A DNA stretch of 13,929 nt from UBA1774 sp045628925. GTDB lineage: Bacteria > Bacillota > Clostridia > Oscillospirales > Oscillospiraceae. The stretch covers positions 1-13,929 of the forward strand of contig JAZQQF010000087.1 of NCBI GenBank assembly GCA_045628925.1, read 5' to 3'. Under the pieces are notes generated by a model that was not told where the DNA came from, searched no databases, and saw only the letters and a program-made list of their open reading frames with translations. How positions within the stretch are numbered: the first letter of the stretch is position 1; each line of letters starts with the position of its first letter. Of this stretch, positions 6,278 to 12,999 are shown piece after piece. The position numbers and the translations under genes are program-made.

Positions 6278-7429
6278 TTACTGATAATTATCGTAGATGC
6301 GCCCGGCCATTTCGAGCGCGGCCTCCTTCGTGACGGGCACGGGGCAGTAGGTGCTCAGGTGACTGAAGGCACCCTCGTCGGCGATCTGCAGCACCTGTTC
6401 GCGGGTATAGCCCAGTTCCCTGAAGGACTTGACCTCCAGCTTCCGCATGAGCGCCCAGATGGCGTCCGCCACCATGTGGCCCACCTGCTCGGCGGTCTCC
6501 TCCCCCGTCATGGGAATGCGCATGGCCTCGGCCACCATCCGGATCTCCTTCGGAACGGCGGGCGCGGCATATTCCAGCGCCACGGGCAGGGCCTGCGCGC
6601 AGTTGAAGCCGTGGGGCGTGTGGAAGGCGATGCTCATCCCGTCCGCCAGCGCGTGGCCCACGTGGCACATGGTCTCCGCAAAGGCGATGCCCGCCCAGTT
6701 GGCGGCAAGGGCCATTTCGGTGCGGGCCTCCACGTTGTCCGGCTCGCTCCACGCGGTATAGAGATTATCCACGATCTTGCGGATGGCAGCGCAGCCGAAG
6801 AGCTGGTTGTGGGGATTCGTCACGTTGCTGGTGACGCACTCCGCCGCATGGCTCAGCGCATCCAGACCGGTGTTGGCGGTCACGTCCCTGGGGAGCCGGA
6901 AGGTCAGCTCCGGGTCCACCACGGCAAGGTCGGTATTCACGAACACGCTCCATTTGCCGTTCGTCTCCGTCTGGGTGATGATGGCGACTCTCGTAGCCTC
7001 GCTGCCGGTGCCCGCCGTGGTGGGAACGGAGACCACCGGCACCTTCGTATCCACGGTGATGGGCTTGGCGAGGATGTATTTCTTGATGGGGCCGGGGTTC
7101 GTCATCAGGATGCTGACGGCCTTGGCCGCGTCCATGCTGCTGCCGCCGCCGATGCCGATGATCACGTCCACCTGCTCCCGCAGCGCGACCTCGCCCGCCG
7201 CGTCCACCACACCGATGGTGGGGTCGGACACCACGCCGTTAAAGCAGACGCACTGAATGCCCGCCTTTTCCAGACTGGCCACGCAGCGCGCCGGGACGCC
7301 CGCCGCCTCCACGCCCGGGTCATAGATGCACAGCGCCTTTTTGCTGCCCAGCTCGGAAACGTATTCGCCCAGATGATCCACCGCGCCGGGGCCGAAGTAG
7401 ATGGGGCAGTTCTGCATATACCGGAACAT
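6278..7429 (-). CDS. iron-containing alcohol dehydrogenase (type III)
   Basis: A 383-residue NAD(P)-dependent dehydrogenase of the Fe-ADH family, of normal length. It has the Rossmann-like nucleotide motif GGGSSMD (94-100), the family segment TTAGTGSE (137-144) and the four metal ligands D190, H194, H259 and H273 with the 4- and 14-residue spacings seen in lactaldehyde reductase (FucO). The ligand context TPHGFNCA is also typical. It would interconvert a primary alcohol and aldehyde in the cytoplasm, in an anaerobe often to reoxidise NADH; butanol, 1,3-propanediol or lactaldehyde-type substrates are all possible. AGGAGG at 7438-7443 lies 8 bases before the ATG. The nitroreductase stop is only 26 bases upstream, so the two form an operon closed by the terminator at 6232. 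Confidence 0.95.
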   Translation of the reverse strand: MFRYMQNCPIYFGPGAVDHLGEYVSELGSKKALCIYDPGVEAAGVPARCVASLEKAGIQCVCFNGVVSDPTIGVVDAAGEVALREQVDVIIGIGGGSSMDAAKAVSILMTNPGPIKKYILAKPITVDTKVPVVSVPTTAGTGSEATRVAIITQTETNGKWSVFVNTDLAVVDPELTFRLPRDVTANTGLDALSHAAECVTSNVTNPHNQLFGCAAIRKIVDNLYTAWSEPDNVEARTEMALAANWAGIAFAETMCHVGHALADGMSIAFHTPHGFNCAQALPVALEYAAPAVPKEIRMVAEAMRIPMTGEETAEQVGHMVADAIWALMRKLEVKSFRELGYTREQVLQIADEGAFSHLSTYCPVPVTKEAALEMAGRIYDNYQ

Positions 7430-7455
7430 AACTGTTTCCTCCTGAGATGCTTCGC

Positions 7456-7980
7456 TTATTTAAGGATCCTGGTTTCCAGACGGACTTCCCCGTCCTTCAG
7501 CTTCGGGAAGGGCTTTTCCGCATAGCCCAGCGCGCAGGTGCCCACGCAGCTGTAGCCCTCGGGGAAGCCCAGCTTCTTCTGGATCTCCTCGCTCTTGTTC
7601 ACGCCCACCATGGCCATCCACAGATACACGCTGTCGATGCCCCGGTCGGCCGCCATGGTCATCATGTTCTGAATGATGCAGCCGGCGTTACTCAGCTCGA
7701 TGTTTTCAAGGAAACCCTTCTTCGCTGCCACGACCACCAGCGTGGGGGCGTGGTAGACGGGATGGGAGTTGGGATTGCCATTGGCGGAGCTGAGGTCGAT
7801 CTCGGCCAGCAGCTCAGGATTCTGCACGGCAAAAAGCTTCAGGCTGTCGAAATCCGCGCAGCCGATGGCGGCCTGCGTTCCGGCAAAGAGGATGTCGTTC
7901 AGGTCAGCGTCAGAAATCTGCTTCGCGGGGTCGAAGGCGCGGGTGGAGTGGCGGAGTTTGATAGCGTCAAGGGTATTCAT
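7456..7980 (-). CDS. nitroreductase-family FMN oxidoreductase
   Basis: A 174-residue protein of the small clostridial nitroreductase group, which use FMN and NAD(P)H to reduce nitro compounds, quinones or other acceptors. The N-terminal RHSTRAF (10-16) supplies the Arg/Ser contacts to the FMN phosphate. The central region (about 97-120) has the helix and strand of the fold, and the Gly-rich stretch before the C-terminus (VGTCALGYAEK) matches the flavin-binding end of the family. The frame is open back to an ATG at 8046, but that would start upstream of the predicted transcription start. AGGAGG at 7988-7993 lies 7 bases before the ATG 7978-7980, which I take as the start. It is the first gene of an operon with the iron alcohol dehydrogenase. 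The physiological substrate is unknown. Confidence 0.92.
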   Translation of the reverse strand: MNTLDAIKLRHSTRAFDPAKQISDADLNDILFAGTQAAIGCADFDSLKLFAVQNPELLAEIDLSSANGNPNSHPVYHAPTLVVVAAKKGFLENIELSNAGCIIQNMMTMAADRGIDSVYLWMAMVGVNKSEEIQKKLGFPEGYSCVGTCALGYAEKPFPKLKDGEVRLETRILK

Positions 7981-8017
7981 GGTGTTTCCTCCTGTCATGT
8001 CATGTTTTGATAGTATG

Positions 8018-8046
8018 ATTGTAGCGCAGGCAAAAGCGTCTTGCAA
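8018..8046 (-). promoter_or_regulatory. promoter of the nitroreductase-alcohol dehydrogenase operon
   Basis: On the - strand, -35 TTGCAA (8041-8046) and -10 TACAAT (8018-8023) are spaced 17 bp apart. The predicted start is near 8011 and gives a leader of about 30 bases ending in AGGAGG. The -35 hexamer is a palindrome and is identical to that of the ABC transporter promoter at 12609. Confidence 0.78.
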
Positions 8047-8067
8047 GCCTCCGCCCGGATTTTCGGC

Positions 8068-8101
8068 AAAATAACGGGAGAGCGCACGTGACGCTCTCCC
8101 G
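8068..8101 (-). terminator. terminator of the nucleoside transporter-uridine kinase operon
   Basis: A perfect 10-bp stem, CGGGAGAGCG (8075-8084) with CGCTCTCCCG (8092-8101), has a 7-base loop and is followed on the - strand by TTATTTT. It begins 5 bases after the uridine kinase stop codon. Confidence 0.87.
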
Positions 8102-8106
8102 GAATA

Positions 8107-8727
8107 TTATGGATTTTCCCGCAGGAACTCCCGCGCACGCCCCAGCAGCAGGGCCAGCGCGGCGGGATTCTTGCCGCCCTGCGGAATGACGATGTCCGCA
8201 TTCTTCTTGCTTGGCTCCACAAACTGCTCGTGCATGGGCTTCACGGTATTCAGATACTGCTCCGTGATGGATTCGAGGCTCCGCCCCCGGTCGCGCATAT
8301 CCCGCCGGATGCGCCTCAGGAGGCGCACGTCCGCGTCCGTGTCCACGAACACGCGGATATCCAGCTGGCGGCACAGGGCCGGGTCTGCGAGGATCAGGAT
8401 GCCCTCCAGCAGGATAATGCGGTTGGGCAGCACCGTCTTCGTGGCGCTTGCGCGGTTATGCACCGTGAAATCATAGGTGGGGATCTCCACGCTTTCGCCC
8501 CGCCGAAGCGCTTCCAGATGGGTGATGAGCAGGTCTGTATCGAAGGCGTCCGGATGGTCGTAGTTCAGCCGGCAGCGCTGCTCATAGCTCAGTTCGTCGT
8601 GGGCCTTGTAATAGTCGTCGTGGCTCAGAACGGTGATATTCCCGCCCAGCTCCGCGCTGAGGCGCTTCGTGAGCGTGGTCTTGCCGCTGCCCGTTCCGCC
8701 CGCGACGCCGATCATCAGGGTCTTCAT
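8107..8727 (-). CDS. udk: uridine/cytidine kinase
   Basis: A 206-residue enzyme of typical length that phosphorylates uridine or cytidine to UMP or CMP with ATP or GTP in pyrimidine salvage. It has Walker A GGTGSGKT (10-17), the substrate motif DDYY (37-40), the uridine kinase hallmark NYDHPDAFD (55-63), a basic lid RRIRRDMRDRGRS (138-150) and EPSKKNADIVIP (171-182). The ATG overlaps the stop of the preceding permease (ATGA, 4 bases), so it is translationally coupled to the transporter; AAGGGGG precedes it by 4 bases. Placing a kinase as the last gene of a nucleoside importer suggests that imported pyrimidine nucleosides are trapped by phosphorylation at once. The sequence is confidently distinct from the P-loop kinase at 2033. 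Confidence 0.96.
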   Translation of the reverse strand: MKTLMIGVAGGTGSGKTTLTKRLSAELGGNITVLSHDDYYKAHDELSYEQRCRLNYDHPDAFDTDLLITHLEALRRGESVEIPTYDFTVHNRASATKTVLPNRIILLEGILILADPALCRQLDIRVFVDTDADVRLLRRIRRDMRDRGRSLESITEQYLNTVKPMHEQFVEPSKKNADIVIPQGGKNPAALALLLGRAREFLRENP

Positions 8728-9755
8728 CTGGCCCCCTTATCGTAGGGCACGCCCTCCGCCTTGGGTGCGCGGGAGCGCTTGGAGGTGAAGGCCAGCACCA
8801 GCATGGTGATGAGATAGGGCAGCATCCGGTACAGGTGGGCGCTGACGCCGATCTCCGCCAGCCAGAACACCCCGTCCCCGTTCAGGTCGATGGAGGAATA
8901 CCCGGCGGCGATGCACTTGAAGAGGCCGAACAGCAGGCTTGCCCCGGCGATGTTCAGCGGCTTCCAGTTGCCGAAGATCATGACGGCCAGCGCGAGGAAG
9001 CCGAAGCCCGCCACGTCGCCGTTAGAGGTGCAGTTGGAGCTGGTGAGGGCATACACGAAGCCGCCCATACCGGCAAGGAAGCCGGAGATGGTGGTGCCCG
9101 TATAGCGCATCTTCTTCACGTTGATGCCCAGCGAATCCGCCGCCTGCGGATTTTCGCCGCAGGAACGCAGGCGCAGGCCGAAGCGGGTCTTATACAGCAG
9201 GATGGAAAGAATGATGAACAGGAGGATGCACACGTAGGTCGCCAGATAGACCTTGTGCAGGAAGGTCTCGCCAAGGAAGCCGAGGTCGGCGTTCCGGTCA
9301 TAGCCCAGCGTAGTCTTCTTGATCATGAACCAGCTGGCGGCGTCGCCGGTGGCCATCTGCAGGGTGTTCTGGTTCACGATGATGCGGATGAGGAACAGCA
9401 CCAGCGCGGGGGCCATCAGGTTCAGCGCCGTGCCGCCGATGGTCTGGTCAGCGCGGAGATTGATGGAGGCAAAGCTCAGCAGCAGGCTGAACAGCGCGCC
9501 GAAGATTCCCGCCGCCAGCATGGCCAGCAGTTCCAGCCCCTGCAGGGTGAGCCAGCTGCCGCTGGCCTTGGCGGCCGCGAACACCTCCGCGCCCTGCATG
9601 ACGCGCACGAACATGACGCCGATGAACGCGCCGAGGATCATGATGCCTTCCAGCGCCAGATTGATGATGCCGCTGCGCTCGGCGAAGACGCCCGCCAGCG
9701 CCACGATCATCAGCGGAATGGCGTAGATCAGGGTCTGCTGGATCAGGAACGACAT
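8724..9755 (-). CDS. nucleoside ABC transporter permease (NupQ/YufQ-type)
   Basis: A 343-residue integral membrane protein with eight or nine hydrophobic segments, the second permease of a BMP-linked nucleoside importer (BPD_transp_2 family). The N-terminal signature ERSGIINLALEGIMILGAF (about 26-44) is characteristic of this branch, as is the cytoplasmic coupling loop RSCGENPQAADSLGI (around 198-212) that contacts the ATPase. Its start overlaps the end of the other permease by 13 bases, with GGGAGGTG about 8 bases before the ATG 9753-9755. Its stop overlaps the uridine kinase start. It pairs with the permease at 9743 and the ATPase at 10984 to form the membrane pore. The substrate is inferred from the family and the kinase, not from residues of this protein. 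Confidence 0.93.
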   Translation of the reverse strand: MSFLIQQTLIYAIPLMIVALAGVFAERSGIINLALEGIMILGAFIGVMFVRVMQGAEVFAAAKASGSWLTLQGLELLAMLAAGIFGALFSLLLSFASINLRADQTIGGTALNLMAPALVLFLIRIIVNQNTLQMATGDAASWFMIKKTTLGYDRNADLGFLGETFLHKVYLATYVCILLFIILSILLYKTRFGLRLRSCGENPQAADSLGINVKKMRYTGTTISGFLAGMGGFVYALTSSNCTSNGDVAGFGFLALAVMIFGNWKPLNIAGASLLFGLFKCIAAGYSSIDLNGDGVFWLAEIGVSAHLYRMLPYLITMLVLAFTSKRSRAPKAEGVPYDKGAR

Positions 9756-10987
9756 ACGTCTTCACCTCCCTTCCCGGTCTTAACAGGTTCTTTCGGTTTT
9801 TCCGGCGGCGCCGACGGGCCGGGGTCCCGCTTCTTCTGCCGCCCGGTCAGCCACATCCGGATGACCAGCGAGAACGCGCTCAGATAGACGATGACGGCGA
9901 TGATCACGTCGGTGATATACTCGTTGTAGGCCGTCAGGTTCGTGAGCTGCAGGCCCACGATATCCAGCATGGCCATGAAGATGCCGGTGAAGATGACGGC
10001 GATGGGATTGTTCAGCGCCAGCAGCGCCACGGGGATGCCGTTGAAGCCCTCGCCGGGCAGGGTCTGATAGGTGCTCCAGAAGAACTCCGTATTGCCGCTG
10101 AGCTGATAGAGCGATGCGCCCGCAGCGGCCAGCGCCCCGGCGATGGCCATGCTCAGGACGATGTTCCGCTTGTCCCGGATGCCTGCATACCGCGCCGCGT
10201 GGCGGTTCGAGCCGCAGGCCTTCAGCTCATAGCCGAAGGTGGTCTTGTTGATGAGGATATACATGAGGATGGCGATGACGATGGCGATGACGATGCCCGC
10301 GTTCACCTGCGAGCCGGAAAAGACCTTATCCAGTCCCAGCTTCGCGGTGGCCACGTTGTTGTAGCTCGTCTTGTAGATATAGCCGGTTTTGCCGTATTCC
10401 GCCACGTTGCAGAACACGCTCTTGTCGAAGGCCCACGTGACGATGTTGGCGGCGATCCAGTTGGTCATGATGCAGGCCAGCACCTCGTTGATATTCAGAA
10501 AAGCCTTCACGATGCCGGGCAGCGCGCCCCAGATCGCGCCCGCGAGGGTGCCGCCCACGAAGGCGAGGAGCCAGATGATCGCCGGGCTGACCACATCGGA
10601 GGGGATGCCCAGCGCGATCATCAGCGTGACCATCGTGCCCATCAGGTACTGCCCCGGCGCGCCGATATTGAACAGGCCCGTCTGGAATGCCACCGCCACG
10701 CTCAGACCGGTCATGATGACCGGGGTGGCGCGGAAGAGCATATTGCCCACGTTGGTGGGGTTGAAGCCCCAGCTCAGGTTGCCTGCCGCGTTCCGCCCGG
10801 TGCTGAGGATACCCGCGAACACCAGCCGCAGGCCCTCCAGCGCGCCCTTCACGCCGATGCTGCTCTTCGTGAGGCCCGCGATCAGGACCACGATGGCGCC
10901 CACCACAAGGCCGATCAGGATAGAGAGGATGCTGGCCAGCACCTTTTTGCTGCTCTCTTTCGCATAAAGCGCTTTCAGCTTTTTCAT
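9743..10987 (-). CDS. nucleoside ABC transporter permease (NupP/YufP-type)
   Basis: A 414-residue integral membrane protein with about nine or ten hydrophobic segments, starting with one at 15-40. The family landmark FNIGAPGQYLMG (about 110-121) and the coupling loop KACGSNRHAARYAGI mark it as the first permease of the BMP-type nucleoside importers. It ends in a Pro/Lys/Glu-rich cytoplasmic tail of about 30 residues that overlaps the next gene by 13 bases. The start overlaps the ATPase stop (ATGA) with GGGAGGTG 7 bases upstream. It should dimerise with the NupQ-type permease. The longer N-terminus relative to its partner is normal for this subunit. Confidence 0.93.
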   Translation of the reverse strand: MKKLKALYAKESSKKVLASILSILIGLVVGAIVVLIAGLTKSSIGVKGALEGLRLVFAGILSTGRNAAGNLSWGFNPTNVGNMLFRATPVIMTGLSVAVAFQTGLFNIGAPGQYLMGTMVTLMIALGIPSDVVSPAIIWLLAFVGGTLAGAIWGALPGIVKAFLNINEVLACIMTNWIAANIVTWAFDKSVFCNVAEYGKTGYIYKTSYNNVATAKLGLDKVFSGSQVNAGIVIAIVIAILMYILINKTTFGYELKACGSNRHAARYAGIRDKRNIVLSMAIAGALAAAGASLYQLSGNTEFFWSTYQTLPGEGFNGIPVALLALNNPIAVIFTGIFMAMLDIVGLQLTNLTAYNEYITDVIIAVIVYLSAFSLVIRMWLTGRQKKRDPGPSAPPEKPKEPVKTGKGGEDVCRS

Positions 10988-12525
10988 ACCGCCGCACCTC
11001 CCTGCCGCTTGGCGCCGGCCATATACAGGCCCAGCTCCTGCACGGAGACCTTCTTCGGGTCAAATTCGCCCACGATCTCGCCCTCATAGAGGACAAGGAT
11101 GCGGTCACTCAGGCTCATGACCTCGTCCAGCTCCAGCGAGACCAGCAGGATGGCCTTCCCCGCGTCCCGCTGGGCAACCATCTGCCCGTGGATGTATTCG
11201 ATGGCGCCCACGTCCAGACCGCGTGTGGGCTGGCCCGCCACGATCAGCGCCTTGTCCCGGTCCAGCTCCCGGGCGATGATGGCCTTCTGCTGGTTGCCGC
11301 CGGACATACTGCGGGCAACGGTGACGCTGCCCTGACCGGAGCGCACGTCGAAGCGCTCGATCAGCTTATCGGAATATTCCCGCACCGCGTCGGGCCTGAT
11401 GAAGCCGTGGTTATGGAACTGCGGCTCCCGGAAGCGCTGCAGGACCATGTTGTTTTCCAGCGTGAAATCCAGCACCATGCCGTGCTTGTGCCGGTCCTCG
11501 GGGATGTGGGACATATTCTCGCTCTTGCCCCGGATGCTGGCGGCGGTGATGTCCTGCCCGCAGAGGGTCAGCGTTCCGGAGGTAATCTTATCCAGGCCGG
11601 TGATGCCGTTCACCAGTTCGCTCTGCCCGTTCCCGTCGATGCCCGCGATGCAGACGATCTCGCCCTTCCGCACCTGGAACGAGGCTTTATGCACCGCGTC
11701 CTTCTTATGCAGATGGGAGGCGATGCACAGATCCTTCGCCTCCAGCACCACGTCGCCGGGCTGGGCCGGGGCCTTCTGCACCTCCAGCTGCACGGGACGG
11801 CCCACCATCATGTTGCTCAGTTCCTGCTTGGAGGTGTCCTTTGTGTTCACCGTGGCCACGTATTTGCCCTTGCGCAGAACGGTGACCCGGTCGGCCACCT
11901 CCATGATCTCATTCAGCTTGTGGGAGATAAAGAGGATGCTCTTTCCCTCGGCAGCGAGATTGTGCATGATCTGCATCAGCTCGTCGATCTCCTGCGGGGT
12001 AAGGACGGCGGTCGGTTCATCGAAAATCAAAATCTCATTATCCCGGTAGAGCATCTTCAGGATCTCCGTGCGCTGCTGCATACCCACGGTGATATCCTCC
12101 ACCAGCGCGTCCACGTCCACATGCAGCCCGTATTTCTCCGACAGGGAAATGACCTTCGCCCGGGCCGCCTTCTTCTGCAGGAAGCCCATGCGCGTGGTCT
12201 CCGCGCCGAGGATGATATTGTCCAGCACGGTGAAGACCTCCACCAGCTGGAAATGCTGATGCACCATGCCGATGCCCAGCGCGGTCGCGTCATTGGGGTC
12301 GCGGATCTTCACGACCTGCCCGTTTTTGCGGATCTCGCCCTTTTCCGGCTGATACAGGCCGAACAGCACGCTCATCAGCGTACTTTTGCCCGCGCCGTTT
12401 TCGCCCAGAAGCGCGTGGATCTCGCCGCGACGCAGCTGCAGGGTGATATCGTCATTGGCACGGATGCCGGGGAACTCCTTCGTGATGTGGTTCATCTCGA
12501 TCACATATTCCGGAGTCTGCTCCAT
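10984..12525 (-). CDS. nucleoside ABC transporter ATPase, two ABC domains (NupO/YufO-type)
   Basis: A 513-residue fused double ATPase that powers the importer on the inner face of the membrane. Domain 1 has Walker A GENGAGKS (41-48), Walker B LIFDEPT (166-172) and a signature region degenerated to TVGMQQR (146-152). Domain 2 has a Lys-less loop GIDGNGQS (295-302), an intact signature SMSGGNQQ (406-413) and GQPTRGLD (431-438) instead of Asp-Glu at Walker B. One composite site is therefore catalytic and the other degenerate, the normal pattern of the sugar/nucleoside branch. The frame reaches a GTG at 12534, but I choose ATG 12523-12525, because GAAGG is 8 bases upstream and too close to the GTG. 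A promoter lies directly upstream and the permeases follow in overlap. Confidence 0.95.
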   Translation of the reverse strand: MEQTPEYVIEMNHITKEFPGIRANDDITLQLRRGEIHALLGENGAGKSTLMSVLFGLYQPEKGEIRKNGQVVKIRDPNDATALGIGMVHQHFQLVEVFTVLDNIILGAETTRMGFLQKKAARAKVISLSEKYGLHVDVDALVEDITVGMQQRTEILKMLYRDNEILIFDEPTAVLTPQEIDELMQIMHNLAAEGKSILFISHKLNEIMEVADRVTVLRKGKYVATVNTKDTSKQELSNMMVGRPVQLEVQKAPAQPGDVVLEAKDLCIASHLHKKDAVHKASFQVRKGEIVCIAGIDGNGQSELVNGITGLDKITSGTLTLCGQDITAASIRGKSENMSHIPEDRHKHGMVLDFTLENNMVLQRFREPQFHNHGFIRPDAVREYSDKLIERFDVRSGQGSVTVARSMSGGNQQKAIIARELDRDKALIVAGQPTRGLDVGAIEYIHGQMVAQRDAGKAILLVSLELDEVMSLSDRILVLYEGEIVGEFDPKKVSVQELGLYMAGAKRQGGAAV

Positions 12526-12550
12526 ACCGCCCACCTTCTTTCTTCCGTTT

Positions 12551-12574
12551 CCGCGCCTGCCCGGCGCGGTTTTT
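12551..12574 (+). terminator. terminator-like hairpin in the 5' leader of the ABC ATPase gene
   Basis: A 7-bp all-GC stem, CCGCGCC (12551-12557) with GGCGCGG (12563-12569), is followed on the + strand by TTTTT (12570-12574). As drawn it would end a + strand transcript, but there is no + strand gene nearby. On the - strand it is a hairpin in the untranslated leader between the predicted start (about 12579) and the ribosome binding site. Its function is unclear. Confidence 0.5.
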
Positions 12575-12585
12575 CCTGAAAGTTG

Positions 12586-12614
12586 ATTATACCGGTGTTT
12601 TCACAGAATTGCAA
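12586..12614 (-). promoter_or_regulatory. promoter of the nucleoside transporter-uridine kinase operon
   Basis: On the - strand, TTGCAA (12609-12614) and a perfect TATAAT (12586-12591) are separated by 17 bp, with start expected near 12579. It gives the ATPase, both permeases and uridine kinase a transcription unit separate from the upstream binding-protein gene. Confidence 0.85.
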
Positions 12615-12649
12615 CAAATCGCGGAGATTTTCGCCTGTATTCGACGGTT

Positions 12650-12916
12650 TCAGCCATCCAGCGCGTCCAGCGTTTCGTCGATCAGGTCCTCCAGATATTC
12701 ATGCAGCTCCGCCCAGTCCTCATAGGCGTCGCTGCGTTTCTTCTTCGGTTCCAGCGCGTCCAGCTCGTCCCGCCACGCTTCCAGCTTCGGCAGGAAGGCT
12801 TCCAGCTCCGTGCGGGACATGGTCATCGGCTCCGCGTCGAAGGCGGCGGCGATCTCCCCATACAGCGCGGGCTGCTCCGGTTCCTCCTCCGGCAGCTTCA
12901 CGATCTTTCCGGCCAT
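12650..12916 (-). CDS. small acidic protein of unknown function
   Basis: An 88-residue protein that I do not recognise. It is strongly acidic (about 25 Asp/Glu against 9 Lys/Arg), has no signal peptide or membrane segment, and is mostly predicted helix by eye; KKKRSDAYEDWAEL (from about residue 58) is followed by a repeated acidic-hydrophobic helix pattern to the end. A Pro-rich stretch near residues 9-17 precedes the first helix. Evidence that it is real: AAAGGAG lies 5 bases before the ATG 12914-12916, the GC-rich frame is clean, and it fits the gap between the binding-protein terminator and the transporter promoter. I see no promoter of its own; a GGCGGC-cgt-GCCGCC hairpin (12931-12945) sits just before its ribosome binding site. 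It is probably expressed by readthrough from the binding-protein gene. Function is unknown; proximity does not prove a role in transport. Confidence 0.72.
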   Translation of the reverse strand: MAGKIVKLPEEEPEQPALYGEIAAAFDAEPMTMSRTELEAFLPKLEAWRDELDALEPKKKRSDAYEDWAELHEYLEDLIDETLDALDG

Positions 12917-12955
12917 ATCGGCTCCTTTCCGGCGGCCGTGCCGCCATGCGAAATT

Positions 12956-12985
12956 AGAAAAAGGACGGGCCGAAGCCCGTCCTTT
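12956..12985 (-). terminator. terminator after the BMP binding-protein gene
   Basis: A perfect 11-bp stem, AAAGGACGGGC (12960-12970) with its complement (12975-12985), has a UUCG loop in the - strand RNA and is followed by a T-run (five T, 12958-12962, partly inside the stem) and then CTAATTT. It begins 14 bases after the stop codon. Partial readthrough would feed the downstream genes. Confidence 0.9.
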
Positions 12986-12999
12986 GAATGTATCGGGAA

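Noticed and set aside
6215..7525. 436-codon + strand open frame opposite the alcohol dehydrogenase
   Set aside because: Low-complexity His/Gly/Ala/Arg composition typical of antisense reading of GC-rich DNA. It runs across the terminator at 6232-6266 and the operon junction, and the - strand has a complete, motif-bearing gene.
7981..8046. Longer N-terminus for the nitroreductase from ATG 8046
   Set aside because: The extension would overlap the -35/-10 promoter, and AGGAGG at 7988-7993 points to the ATG at 7980.
11188..12579. 463-codon + strand open frame opposite the ABC ATPase
   Set aside because: Same antisense composition; it covers the real ATPase, its leader hairpin and part of its promoter region. 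No supporting ribosome binding site or motif.
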